NCBI GenBank assembly: GCA_029378245.1
Contig: JARKIF010000004.1
Coordinates: 992,001-1,056,000 of the forward strand
DNA: 64,000 bases
From: Roridomyces roridus
Taxonomy: Eukaryota; Basidiomycota; Agaricomycetes; Agaricales; Mycenaceae
Reading direction: 5' to 3'
Below the pieces are notes generated by a model. The model saw nothing but the letters and a program-made list of their open reading frames with translations, searched no databases and was not told the origin of the DNA. How positions within the stretch are numbered: the first letter of the stretch is position 1; each line of letters starts with the position of its first letter. The translations under genes were made by a program, and so were the position numbers. Below, in pieces: positions 13,473 to 24,813 of this stretch.

Positions 13473-14875
13473 TCACCGCCTGTTGGTACCGCGGCCATAG
13501 CCAACCTGTAGGTTGTCGAGCTCTGCCTCGAGCTGCTTGATGGCGCTGTGCGCCAGCTCGAGATCCTTGTTGAGACGATCGCGCTCGGCGATGAGCTGGG
13601 TCGTTGTAAGTCGTTGCGACACGAGAACAAGTCTGCTACTCACATGCTGCTCCCATTGCCGGAAACGGCTCTCCTCCGCCTTGACCTGCTCCGTGAACCG
13701 CTTGCGCAGCTGCTCCTCCTCCTCCTTGAATTTGGGGTTGTCGCTCTTCTTGACTTTGGGCTCCCCAAACTTGCGCGTCTCCATCTGCTGTTGGCGGTAG
13801 TTCTCGTAGTGAGATTCCTCCGTGGTCGAGATGAGGTCAAGCATGTGCGTGCGGATGAGCAGCGAGCGCAGCTTCTTGAAGTCGCAGTGGTTCTCGTTCT
13901 CGACCTCGGCAACACCCCACTGGTACTCGCGTCCCTTGACCACACGGCCATCGGGGGTCTTGACATCCTCAGTTGAGCCAATGATGGAGAAGGGGATGGC
14001 GTCGGTGAGGATGCGGGCGTGGTCGGCGCTCTCGTCGTCCGCCTCGATCGGCGGGGTGTAGATGCGGATGCCCTGGGCAGCAATCACCTCGCGAACCTAT
14101 GGAGCGAGAAGGTTAAAAAAACGAGGAAACGGACGATAGCTCGATTACGTACACGTTGCTTGAATGTGAAGAGGTCGTTCTGGGTGAGCGTGTCGGCCTT
14201 GGCGACGACGGGGAATAAGGTTGACACGCGTGCCCAGACGCTTCATGATTTCAATGTCGAGAGGCTTGAGACTGGGACCGTTGAGAGAAAAAAGGTGGAC
14301 GAGTGGAAGAAGCATACGTGTGTCCGGTGGGTCGGATAAAGTACAAGCAGGCGTGGACACGGAGGTCGGTCTTCTCCTGACGCTGGGGCTGCTGCTCCTG
14401 GCGCATGTACGCCTCATGCTGGTCGTCGATGAACTCGACTATAGGAGACCAGGAATCACGGTTGTTGACATAGTCGCCGAACCCTGGCGTGTCGATGACG
14501 GTAAGCTTGACCTTGAACTGCTTCTCCTCGAGCTCGGCCTTGATAATCTCGACCTCTGTGAGCTTGTCAAGTTGCTTGTGGTGGCGCTTGCTGTAGTTCT
14601 TGGCCGGCGACAGCTCAGTGGAAAAGAGGGTGTTGATGAGGGTGGTCTTGCCCAGGCCGGACTCGCCTGACGCGAGCGTCTACACATGCCGTTTTTCAAG
14701 AAATGCAGGGACGTACCGACGACCATAATGGTGAAATGGGCCCCACGTTTTGCGACAATCTTGTGTTTCTGAAAAGAGTATGAGGGGACGAAAGTGAGGC
14801 AGCAGAAGGAGGACGCACTTGGTTGGGGAGATTGGCAATGCCAATACCATCGACAATGGGGGCGGGGGCGGCCAT
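13473..14875 (-). CDS. CDC12: septin, CDC12/AspC type, with one frame break
   Basis: Six exons: 14875-14819, 14768-14717, 14666-14318, 14271-14153, 14096-13644, 13595-13473. The start GIGIANLPNQ then KHKIVAKRGAHFTIMVV is typical of the Cdc12 subgroup. The GTPase motifs are present: P-loop GESGLGKTT, DTPGFGD, and the G4 AKAD. The septin-unique element and a C-terminal coiled coil (ERDRLNKDLELAHSAIKQLE) follow. Septins form hetero-oligomeric filaments at septa and hyphal tips. The oddity is a run of four C (minus strand, about 14209-14212) where the protein needs three: ATTCCCCGTCGTC instead of the IPVVAKAD codons. The frame is lost just before G4 and regained only by removing one base. This is either an assembly error or a recent lesion; everything else is intact. 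Its start codon is 50 bp from the divergent DNAJC28-like gene. Confidence 0.88.
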
Positions 14876-14925
14876 TTTGGTGTAAACGCGCAACGGAAAG
14901 AGGGCTGCTGTTTGTTTGGTGCCGC
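14876..14925. promoter_or_regulatory. 50-bp divergent promoter, septin / DNAJC28-like
   Basis: Only 50 bp separate the two divergent ATGs (14875 minus, 14926 plus). The promoters and 5' leaders must therefore overlap each other or the neighbouring coding sequence. Confidence 0.7.
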
Positions 14926-16374
14926 ATGATAGCCTTGGCCCGACGCATTCGATGCTCTGCCCGCTTTTACTCGCAGACCGGCAGCGCCAAATTATTCGCA
15001 GACGCTGCCCGTGAAGAGGCCGAGCAGTCCAAACGTGTCCCAGTCCATCAGGCAGCAGAGGAACCGAATTGGACCGGTGATGAACGGATTCAAGATACTG
15101 CAAGTACAGAGTCCTCCGGCTTTCTCTCTTCTCAACCACTTCAAGGTCCTACGAATGCTTGTGGATAAATACAAGCCTATGAGGACGGGAACCATCCAAA
15201 CTGCTGAACAGAAGTTGCGCAAAAGTCCGTCGAATGTCCAGCAGTATCATCCACTGGACTCGCCTCCGCTCAATTCTGCTCCCACGACCGCGGCTCCTTC
15301 GTTGCCACCGAAAAATTCGACACCACCACCTGGCGGGTCGTGGGCCTCAGTACCGCTGCTACCACCGGGCCCGCCAGACCACAAACCGTGGCACACCGAG
15401 TACAAAGTTATGACCATGCCACAACTTCTGTCCGTTTCGCCCGCTTTCCTCTCGCAGCGCACTCCCCACGTACCGCCGAGGCCAGCGATTTGGAGCAATC
15501 ACGCAAGACAGAAAAGGAATTCAACAGGAATCTCGGGCGACTCAGTCGGGCTCGCGAGTCGACACTCGACTACCGTCTTGGTCTGGGTAATAAACGCTCT
15601 GGTTCTCGTGTCAATCCTGTTAATATGAAGGGCTGGACTAATTTGATTGAGGACAAGATTGAGGTACTGTCCAACACGTCCTTCGAGTTGTTGTTGATCC
15701 TCGTTTCCAGCAAGCCCGCCGCGCTGGTATGTTTGTGACGGTCAAGGGCCGTGGCAAACCCATAGTACGAACTGCGGAAGAATCCAACCCATTCATTGGG
15801 AGAGAAGACTTTCTCATGAACCGCATTATCAAGCGCAATGGGGCAGCACCGCCCTGGGTCCAGCTCCAGGAAGGTGCGTCCTCTCAGCCTATTTTCACCG
15901 CTGCCCTCGCGTACGACGACTTCAGAGCTCGAGGCAGCCGTGCACACGTTCAGGCATCTTTTGCTCGACGGCTGGACGCGGCACGCCGTCCGTGCGCTCA
16001 CGGTCGACGGGTCGGGGGTTAATCCCAAGATGTTCCGAGACCCTGCTTGGGCGAGGCGTGAGGCTTCGTATCACGCTGCAGCGCTCGCGGAAGTCAACGA
16101 GTGTGTGCGGCGGTATAATGCCCTTGCGCCTTACCCAGTCCGCCGGCCTTTGTACACGCTGGAGGCGGAGCTGGTGAATGTTTATACCCGAGGCGAGGAG
16201 AATATCGCGCATGCGATGCAAGAACGTGCCTTGAAGGCACAGAGGGAAGCCGACCGGGCTTTCGGTAGCGACAAGCAGGTCGCTGTTCCAGATGTGGATT
16301 GGGCTTGGATTCGGATGTTGGGTGGCCTGTTTTCCGATATGATGCAGAGGCTCGTTCGACTGCTGCGTCGCTGA
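14926..16374 (+). CDS. DnaJ-homologue subfamily C member 28-like (DUF1992)
   Basis: Five exons: 14926-15099, 15146-15406, 15481-15663, 15711-15873, 15926-16374. The first intron uses a GC donor (ACT|GCAAGT ... TTCAAG|GTC). About 410 residues. It begins with an Arg-rich, Ser-rich mitochondrial-type leader (ARRIRCSARFYSQ). Conserved parts are DTVLRMLVDKYKPMRTG, then the DUF1992 core LIEDKIEQARRAGMFVTVKG with RGKPI, ESNPFIGREDFLMNRIIKRN and GAAPPWVQLQ. Animal and plant relatives of this domain are called DNAJC28; no J domain is present here, as is usual in fungi. A role in the Golgi or mitochondria has been suggested for relatives, but the activity is unknown. A C-terminal helix pair follows. 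Confidence 0.82.
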
Positions 16375-16844
16375 CCCTTGATTGTGTCTGTGTCTTCTAG
16401 ATGTTGAACTGTATAAATCTTCACGGAACTCGGCCGGAATTTCTGATTTCTCGGTGACTGCACGGAACTGAAAACCATGCGGACTTTGACACGATCTGTC
16501 AATCGGCTGGAAGTACCGTCCAGGAACACAATCTTGGAAGAGCAGACCCACAGAGGCCCACCGGTCCATGCTCTATCTGTAACACCGTTGTCGCACACAC
16601 TGCAGGGACCAGCCTGGACCAGCACTGCCGTCTTGGTCCCTATTACGCGTTTTACCTTTGGTTGTGAGGTCAGACGGCGATCGGCGATCGCGACATTGAT
16701 GCGGGGATGCGTACCTTTTAAACAGGGCATCCACATGGATTGCGGGCGGATTGGACTGTCTGCTTTCTTCTTCTCCCTTTCCATCCCGTTTTTATTATTT
16801 TTAATCCTTTCTTCTTCTTCTTCTTCTTCGCTGTTTGGAGCTTT
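16375..16844. other. intergenic, no gene seen
   Basis: A 470-bp stretch. It has a pyrimidine-rich tract with TTC repeats (about 16785-16830) just before the next ATG, typical of a promoter or leader. Confidence 0.5.
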
Positions 16845-17652
16845 ATGGGACGGTGGACGGTGGATGAGTTGGATCAATGGCGAGAACAAGCACAGGTCCG
16901 TCTCTATCTTTTGTGTGTCTTCATTATTCACGATTTCGCAGCAGTTTCACTCCGTTCCTGGTGAATGGGAGGGATTGAGCTACGATGAAGGGTATTCAGA
17001 TGACAGTGACTCCGAGTATGGGGCAGGGTATAAACAGGGTGCGTTCTCGGTCCTTGCGTATCCTGTACGTGTCTTCATCTTGGGACAGACAAGCCCCTTC
17101 CTGCAAGTCCGGCGACTTTCACTCCACCGCCTGCCCCACCGCCGAAGATTGCGTTGACGCGTCCAGTGCCCGCGCAGACCGAAGGATGTGTCAACAAAGT
17201 CCTTGGGGCTATTCGTCGCAAAGGCCGCAATGACGTTGATGCTCGGAACGACAAGCAGTCCCGAGATATTTCGTCGATTCCGAGAAACGGAATTCTTAAT
17301 GGTCACCCCTGCGATGAATACTCCCGAGAAGCATCGGTATTGGCTTTTGGGAGATGCGAAGAGTTCCACGACGCCGCATCTCGATGAATCCATGGCTCGG
17401 GCCCCGGCTCTGCAGGTTTTCGTGTCGACACAGACTACGGCCGTCGCGAGCGCTCCCGATTTAGGCCGCCCCCGCGTATTCTTTCCTCGGTCTTCGTCTT
17501 TGCAGGCCCACAGGAACAAGGCGCTAGTGCCCGTCGAGGAGGAGCATGTGCAGCCGCGTCGCGCGTTGCCTGTGGTCCCTTTGTCTCAAGAGCCGACTGG
17601 GAGCGGCGTTCTGGAGAGACGAGTCCGCCCACTGCCTGTACCGAAATCATAA
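16845..17652 (+). CDS. small uncharacterised protein
   Basis: Proposed four exons: 16845-16895, 16942-17038, 17089-17198, 17266-17652. The product of about 215 residues starts MGRWTVDELDQWREQAQ, continues with an acidic Tyr/Ser stretch (YDEGYSDDSDSEYGAGYKQ), a Pro-rich linker and a basic C-terminal half with FRRFRETEFLMVTPA and EKHRYWLLGDAKSS. No family is recognised. The first three splice junctions are good; the third intron (17199-17265) is chosen because it keeps frame. Likely a basidiomycete-specific protein, or a wrong model. Confidence 0.4.
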
Positions 17653-18267
17653 TACAGAGATACCATGCATGTTGATCGATAATCTTGAATATTTGTGTGC
17701 TTGGGATTTTGTGGGCCAAGTGGCAAAGGTAAATGCAGTTCGCCGGTCCGTACTGCCGGATGTATCAGATTCCGAACGGGAAGCGGACTCGACGGGAAGC
17801 GCGCCATGTGGCGCACGAGCAAAAAATATCTATAACCACCCAGCGCGGGGGCTGACATCTGAACAGGTTCTGCGCCAAACGGATGGCCCAGCCAGTCCAC
17901 GACATGTGGCAAAGGATACGGGAGAAGACAAGGAGATCGTCCAGTCAGAATAGGTCAAATGGCAGATATCGTTGGATCTGGAGGCACGACTAACGGCATC
18001 TGGAAGTGACAGGTATCTGTGCGGGGAGAGGTGGTTAATAGGCTGCTCGCATCACTCCAGTTGGGGGAGGGAACAGAACGATTTGTGCAAAGCAGCTCCA
18101 CAACAGGAAAAATTGTGAGGTTCAAAACACGGAGGGTATTGCTTCCATCAGGGACTAGGGAACTTGTAGAAGAAGATGCAGAAGAGCATGCGAGGGAGGG
18201 AAGATCCGAGGGCTGAAATAGATTGTGCGGGAAAAGGCATAGATCGTACACAGCCAAGGGTATTCCG
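17653..18267. other. intergenic between convergent genes
   Basis: About 615 bp of 3' flanks of the small unknown gene (plus) and the DUF2306 gene (minus). Open frames here are extensions of the broken DUF2306 last exon and have no independent support. Confidence 0.5.
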
Positions 18268-19598
18268 CTACGAGTCCTCCACATAACCAAGAGGCTCGAG
18301 CACATATCCCAACCGTACTTGGTTAGCCTTCTCTGTGACGTTAATATAAATTCGACGGCGACAATGTGGATGAGCGTTGCGATCCACAGGGCCATCCCTG
18401 AGTTTGGATTAGAGACGATGATAATCCAGGGGTAATGGACGAACCGTTGACTGCGCGATACGCCGCAGCTTGATAGAGCGGGCCATTGTTCACAGAGGCA
18501 TGCACGGTGACCCAGACGCTGGATGGATCAGCACCGTCGGCAACACATTGGGGATAGGTGCTTTGCCGGGCTTCTGGGATCGCTCAATAAATTCAGGACC
18601 TCATCACACCTCCAGACCTGGAAATGATTTAACACTCGCCGAGAGATGCATTCAGGAACATACAGAGAAATAACTTCCGAGATCAGTGACAACTTGTGCA
18701 GAGGCGAGCATGATGAGCCGGGCGCTGATCACAGCGGCAAAGTATACCACCATGCCTGCGAACGGGTTAGATGAAGGAAAGCTTGTAAACTTTGCACGCA
18801 CGTAGCATCCATTTTCTGTGCCGACGCGTGTCTCTCTTGACGTTGTATATGCCCACTATGCCGCTGAAGACGACCATGATGCCGAGAATGTAGTATGCGG
18901 ACTGGACATTGAGCTCGCCGCCAAAGGAGCGTCGGGCTATAATCGATCCACAGATGTTGCCGACGATAAGACAGAACAGAACGCCATATCCTGAAGAGCC
19001 TATCAATTGACCAGACAGTCTCGGAAAAATTGGGATACCATTCAAACGGTGAAGGGCCACATAGCGCTACGAGCCGGTCAGCTTTTGTCGGCTTGACTGA
19101 ATGGATCTGACCCTGCGCATAGCGGGCAAAAACTGGAGCGGAGCGCCAATACCACCGACTGTCAAGATAATTCAGAGAGCTGCATGCGGGCCTAAAAGTC
19201 GCCTTACGCGTTGTCAAATAGATGTGGATGAAGAGATTGTATTTGTACAACGGCCGTTGGAACCAGAACCATTCGCCGGGCACCAGCAGGCTCGCTATCC
19301 GTGCAGGATGGGGGTTCATCGTCACGCTTCTCGCCAGGCAGAATCCGACGAGCGCTCCACCCCAGATAAAGAGGTTGAGCAGACTGTATTTCTCGCGGAA
19401 TCCAAGTATCCAGCTGATAGAACGGTAGAGCGGAATACGAGACTGCCAGTGAGATGTTTTGGGGACCTCGGGCTGTGGATTGGGCCCTCCGCCAAGTTGC
19501 CAGTTCTTGTTGTCGTCTCCGAGTTGTTCATGAATATTGTAAGAGTCCGGGCCATAGAGACTGCTGACAACACGAGTACCGCTGGCTTGAGAGGACAT
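18268..19598 (-). CDS. DUF2306 multi-pass membrane protein, two frame breaks
   Basis: Six exons: 19598-19208, 19158-19112, 19066-18802, 18755-18664, 18617-18445, 18397-18268. The pattern is that of fungal DUF2306 membrane proteins: NLFIWGGALVGFCLARSVTM, LVPGEWFWFQRPLYKYNLFI, ARRSFGGELNVQSAYYILG, HRKWMLRMVVYFAAVISARL, VWRCDEVLNLL, YPQCVADGADPSS, and a final NVTEKANQVRLGYVLEPLGY. About seven membrane helices are expected. Two one-base frame breaks are needed to read it through: one extra base near 18575 (between VLNLL and the YPQC block), and one missing T near 18348 (AATTTATATT where the family pattern requires AATTTTATATT). All splice sites are intact. It may be a recent pseudogene or contain assembly errors. 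Function of the family is unknown. Confidence 0.72.
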
Positions 19599-19711
19599 GG
19601 CGGGGCCACGGGACGCGAGACGGCATCTTGAGCAGGTCTAAGTATTGAACAAGATCGATTTGCTGTGCCTTGTTTGCTGTCGCGATCCTCCACCAGCGCT
19701 CACGCTAAAGA

Positions 19712-22700
19712 ATGCCGCAGTCAGCAGGTTCCAATGCGGAAACAGTCTAGCCCTTTTTTGGCTGTCCTTTCTCGCACAGATTGAGTTCCCGGGTCCACTT
19801 TCCCAACTTGTCTAGATTCTTTGTGTTTCCCCGGACAAATCGAGATCGACTCGGTCCCACCGCTCAATCGGTCGGCGGCGCGGTCTTATCGGAACAGGCC
19901 CACATATGGCGTCAATCTTTTTGGCCACTCCCTCGAAATGTGACCAATAGCACTTGCATTGCACTCTCATGGACCCACTCAGGTCTCCTCCGCTGTTTCA
20001 TTGGATTATACGACCAGAAGAGCTTCATCTGGGCGAGGACGCGCACCTTGGCGGCAGAATCGCGCAAGGCCAGTGGAGAAACGGAACGGGGTCGACCGTT
20101 GCAGTCATTCGTCAAGGTCTTGTCGAAGCAGGCAGAAGCCCGGGTAAGCCTCGGTCCCGGCAACTATTCTATTGTAAACGATCTGAGTGCAGACACTACA
20201 CGGGCGGGGAGAGCTATGGACCAGCTTGCGACATCCAAATGTCCTGCAGACGTTTGGAGTTTCACCTATGGATGCCGACCCGTTGTATATCGTGACTCAA
20301 TCGCATCCGCACAACGTGCTCGAGTTTTTGGAGCGTAATCCGCAAGTGGATCGCGCCAAGATTGTTCGTGAATTCAGCTTTGCCAAATACTCGATGCTAA
20401 CGCTTCGGCAGGTTCATGATGTAGCGCTTGGAATGCGATATCTTCACACAGTAAGTCCCCCGCTTCTCTTTGAGCCGGGTTGAACGCCCACCAGCGCGGC
20501 GTCGTTCATGGAAGTCTCAAGCCACCCAACGTATTGGTCGGGTTCGATGGGCAAGCCTGCGTAGGAGACTATGGAATGGCAGAAGTTCAGACCAGTGGAA
20601 GCTATGGCCACAGGTATTTCAGTCCAGAGGCATGGAAGGTGTACGTGTCTTTCACTCGCTCATGGATCAGCTACTGAACGAACCTCTAGACCTTGTCGCG
20701 TCCGTCCGACGTTTTTGCTTGGGCAATGACGTCACTCGAGGTAGGCTCAAGTAAACGCAGCTGCTGGTCAAAGCATTGATTATTTGCTCAGATATTCACT
20801 TCCAGACCACCATGGGGAATCTTATCCGAAAAGCAAATATTCCGGCTGGTGGTCAAGGAGGATAGCCGCCCTGATCGACCGGACGAAGACTTTGGGTTGA
20901 CAGATCACATCTGGGGGATAATGGAGGAAAGCTGGCACCAGGAGTCCCGCTTGCGACCGACCTTTGAAATTCTAGTCCAGCTGCTGCAGAATCGCCCAGG
21001 TTCTTACATTCATCTCTATATATCTCGGAACTAATCACATCCAAGCAGAAACGGGCGAACCGGTCAACCCTGGAGAAAATCTGGCATCTGTACATGCGCA
21101 CCGCACGCGTACGACGCTTTCCATGATAACACAAGCCAGTGGCCCGCCGGCGTATGAGGCACCATCTTCGACCTTCTCCCACCCAGAATCTGCACCCCCT
21201 GCAGTGTCCAAGTTTCCGAGAAGAGCTGCTACCGTCGGCCCACCAGCTCTACCATCTAACCCCCCTGCTACTCTTGGTAGAGCCGCGACCTATGATGCAC
21301 GAACTCTTGCTGTCACAAACTCCAGCAGACCCGCAAATCCCGACCCAGCTCCTCGTCCTCCGTATCTGCACGATGCCAGCGACGCTTCCAGCTCATCCGC
21401 GAGCCCCTATGACAGTTTCGATGAAGACGGCATGAGTCCCATGTTCAACAACGCGCTGAATCTTGGGTCTCCGGATACAACGACTACCTCCTGGGCTGCC
21501 GACCGGCGGCTTGCGTCATCCCCTTCTGTGCGAACGTCCTCGTCCGGTAAGTCTCCGATATCTCAAACAAGCCAGTCGATTCAGATGTTTTAGGTGGCTC
21601 CTCCCGTTCGCAAAACAGCAACCCTCGTTCGGCGCCACACCTGAGACAAAGATTCGGTCCGATCGGAGAGGAGCCGTCTCCGCCATTCTCCAGATATCCC
21701 CGAAGCGTCCCGTCGTCGCCATCGCCAACGCCTCGAGGATACTCCAAAGGGACCCTGGAACACGACCCCGGAGCGCTCAGGCATGTCACCAGCAATAGCA
21801 CCTTCCCCTCACAATACACGTCGGATAACACGGCGACTTTGACCAATACATATGCCGAGTCCATTCTCAGCCAGCCGAGCACGCTCAATAATGGAACCGG
21901 TAAGTACAACTCATCTCGTTTTCTCGCTTGCACCAACAGTGGATACATAGCGCCGAACGCCAGCCTCCTCGCTGGCGCGTTGCTAAGCGAGGTCAAGGAA
22001 GGGCGAAAGCAGGATGTGATTGATTCATATCTGTACAAGATCCAAAAACTTGGACGCAGATCTCACAAGGATGCGGAAAAGCTGGTCACAGCAGGCACCA
22101 TACCCACCTTGATTCTGCTCCTCAAGTCTAGGGCCGTCGAAGGAATTGGATTAGAAAATGTCCTCACGGCGCTGGGCATCCTAACGTATGTCATATTTCT
22201 CTTGTCCGGGCGGCTTTCATTCAGCTGTCTGCGCATAGTCACGACCCGATTACTGCCAATACGATATATCGCACCAGTACTGCGGCCACATTGATTCGAA
22301 ATCCTTGACGCTGCACAATCGGACGATATTGCCGCCTTGGCAGGTCTGGTGTCTGGCTCGCATCGCAAGAAGCACAGAAGTTGCGCTTGGGTTGTTAAAG
22401 CTCAATCTCTGCAAAACTTACTCGTTACCAAGGGTCTCAAAGGCGGAAAGCGTTCCTCACGCATATCTGGATGGTGCATCGGCGTTCTGATACGGACCGA
22501 CAACATCGCGGAGATGTTGGCAGACATTGGTCTCGTTTCGGCGCTGTGCGAGCACATGCGGCGATGTAGAGACTCTCTCGACGCTACTGCCGAAGACTAC
22601 TGCGCGGTCATCTATGCCGTCGCCCGAGTATCCCGCTCGATCAAAATTTCAAAGGCGCTGGCCAAGGGTGGCTGTGTCGAGATGCTCGCACATTTTTTGA

Positions 22701-23305
22701 TCACGACAGAGGACTCGCGCGTTCTCTCCTGGTGTGCGCGTGCCGTAGGATGCTTGATGCGCCCAAATAGCAGCGACATGGCCATTTCGTTGCTCAATGC
22801 TGGCGTTGCACGCGGTCTCGCGCGGTTACCCAATCTGCTTTCGACCGAAGAAGTAGAGCCCCTGGGCTCATTCGCTTTCGCAATCCAACGATTCAGCTGT
22901 GCGGAATGGGGAAGCGGGACAAGAAAGGCGCTCGTTGATGCCGGGGTCGTTGATTCTCTCCTTGCGGCGCTGAGAACCGCTGCCGATGAACCGTGCGCGC
23001 AAGTCCATATCGAGCTTGCACACGCTATTGCCCTGCTCTCTGACGTCGGTGGCTCATCCATTCGGAAGGAGATTGTGAACGCTGGGGGAATCGACATTCT
23101 CAAGCGAGTTGGGGCATCGGCTTCAAGGGCGGATGTCACAAAGGCTTGCACACTCGCTGCGACGAGTATCACGGGAAATGTTTGGTCTCGCAATGCAGCT
23201 TCTGCCAAAGCAGCGTTTGCGCACGAGTGGATAGGAGGCTGCCCAGACTACCTACCTGAATGCCCTTTGCCGCTGGATGAGCTCGATCTCAATGAGATTT
23301 GGTAG
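19712..23305 (+). CDS. TKL-like pseudokinase fused to ARM-like repeats
   Basis: A gene of about a dozen exons; the first two (from ATG 19712) are tentative because their introns would be only 35 bp. The N-terminal kinase-like domain has a glycine-rich loop (LGGRIAQGQWRNGTGSTVAV), αC/β4 (LWTSLRHPNVLQTFGVSP), the loop VVHGSLKPPNVLVGFDGQ, CVGDYGMAEV, a GHRYFSPEAW activation-segment end, and WGIMEESWHQESRLRPTF (αH/αI). Three catalytic motifs are altered: VAVK reads VAVI, HRD reads HGS, DFG reads DYG, so phosphotransfer is unlikely. A Ser/Pro-rich linker of about 250 residues follows. The C-terminal 430 residues are helical, ARM/HEAT-like repeats: LVTAGTIPTLILLLKS, AKGGCVEMLAHFLIT, VDAGVVDSLLAALRTAAD, VNAGGIDILKRVG. 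Probably a scaffold. TKL kinases are expanded in mushrooms. Confidence 0.72.
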
Positions 23306-23442
23306 TGACCGGGACACATCTGACCCCGGATATTGGATTGAGCAGAACCACGCGTATACCTCCTTGCTCGATTATAGATCATACCACTTTACTTACGGCG
23401 CGATGGACGAATGTATATTGACTCAACGAGGCTACGATATCA

Positions 23443-24813
23443 TCACTTCTCGAAACCCTCCGACACCAGTCTCTCGATCTCTCCTTGGAGCACCGCCAGC
23501 TTCTCGTTGGACACCGTGATGTGAATCATCAGGTCACCGTTGAGCCTCCCCATAATTGTCAAGGCGTCGCTCATTTCGATTCCGGTGTCTGTTGTCAGGT
23601 ACCGGCTGGCCCAGTTGACGGTGTCGACACCCGGCCATGTCAATTCAGGGCTACGCTGTGCCGAGCAATTGTTAACCCAGAACGTCCCGCCGGCGCCTTT
23701 GCAGTCGCCACCTTGTGCCATGATGTCAAGCAGGCTGCCGCTGGCAATGTCGTCGTGTGCCGCCAGGGCATCTTTCTGACCAAGGGCTTGGCGGGTCTGA
23801 TAGACGATGAGGGCAAGTTCGCTGAGCGACCGCTGGGCTAGTTCGCCCGCAGTGGTCTGAGGGTACCACACTCTCATGAAGGCATTGTGAGGATATGTGG
23901 CCATGTTGGGGAAGAATGGGCGGAAGGATGAGTAAGTGAGAAGGCGCAGGCTGCGATTAGCAGGTCCTCGGGAGCACAAGGTCTGCAAAAGAATTGTCAG
24001 ATCGAGTTGAGGCTGAGCAGGAAATCCTACCTTGAACAACCATGCTGCAAGAATGTCCGAAGAGGTGACTGGGATATCCAATGAGTCACGAACTTGTTTG
24101 ACCAGCCCGAGGTGGACGGCTTCAGGCACCACAACAAGGCGAGCTGTTATCCCGTGCCAGAAGGTGTCGTAGAGGCATCGCCCAACAAACTTGCTGAATG
24201 TCGTTACTTTGTAATAGAACGACATCGACGAAGGTTGGACAGCGTGGGCTTCGAGAGCCTCACTCAAGGCGTTGGGATACATGGGCGGGGTCCATTCACG
24301 GCCGCTGAATTCTGCATCAACCACCTGGTGGACAAAGGCCATCCCGGTGGCATCAAAAACACCATGTGGGATGGTGAAGCCAACAAAGGAGTGGTTGTCG
24401 GAGAGTGTGGTGATGTGAATGGAGATTATAGGGTGCTGGGATGTGGCATAGCCTCTCGCGGACTTGGGGGTCGACGGTGCCATGGTCAGTGAGATTGGTG
24501 GATGCGGCGAGACGATGGGGAGAGGCAAAGTCACGTAGTCGGATACCGACGCGTCAGAAGTAGCTGTAGTGAGCGCATAACGTCGGTGATCCTTGGGAAT
24601 GTCGCCCTTTGGGTACCGAACGCGCCAAGTATTGGGCTTCGCGCCTTGTTCGAGCCTCCCTGCGAGTAATCTCCATCGGTCGGTGACGATGTCCAACGCG
24701 GCTGACAATTTCCGGGTGTCAATGCTTCCCTGAACGAGCCAAGAGTTGGTGAAAACGACCTTGTCGCAGCCCTTGTCGAACGGAGTGAGCTGAAGAAATT
24801 CCCAGTCTGTCAT
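23443..24813 (-). CDS. BAHD-type acyltransferase
   Basis: Two exons, 24813-24031 and 23982-23443, separated by a 48-bp in-frame GT-AG intron. About 440 residues, the usual length for the BAHD/trichothecene acetyltransferase superfamily, which transfers acyl groups from CoA thioesters. The catalytic HxxxD motif is HGVFD in VGFTIPHGVFDATGMAF. The start WEFLQLTPFDKGCDKVVFTN and the helix HLGLVKQVRD are typical fungal features. The structural DFGWG motif common in plant members is not visible. The substrate is unknown; such genes often belong to secondary metabolism, but no cluster partners are adjacent. It is convergent with the pseudokinase gene. Confidence 0.78.
   Translation of the reverse strand: MTDWEFLQLTPFDKGCDKVVFTNSWLVQGSIDTRKLSAALDIVTDRWRLLAGRLEQGAKPNTWRVRYPKGDIPKDHRRYALTTATSDASVSDYVTLPLPIVSPHPPISLTMAPSTPKSARGYATSQHPIISIHITTLSDNHSFVGFTIPHGVFDATGMAFVHQVVDAEFSGREWTPPMYPNALSEALEAHAVQPSSMSFYYKVTTFSKFVGRCLYDTFWHGITARLVVVPEAVHLGLVKQVRDSLDIPVTSSDILAAWLFKVGFPAQPQLDLTILLQTLCSRGPANRSLRLLTYSSFRPFFPNMATYPHNAFMRVWYPQTTAGELAQRSLSELALIVYQTRQALGQKDALAAHDDIASGSLLDIMAQGGDCKGAGGTFWVNNCSAQRSPELTWPGVDTVNWASRYLTTDTGIEMSDALTIMGRLNGDLMIHITVSNEKLAVLQGEIERLVSEGFEK

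Noticed and set aside
17955..18395. 146-codon minus-strand frame as a separate gene
   Set aside because: Its start is the last DUF2306 exon; the rest is readthrough after a one-base frame break and not conserved in pattern.
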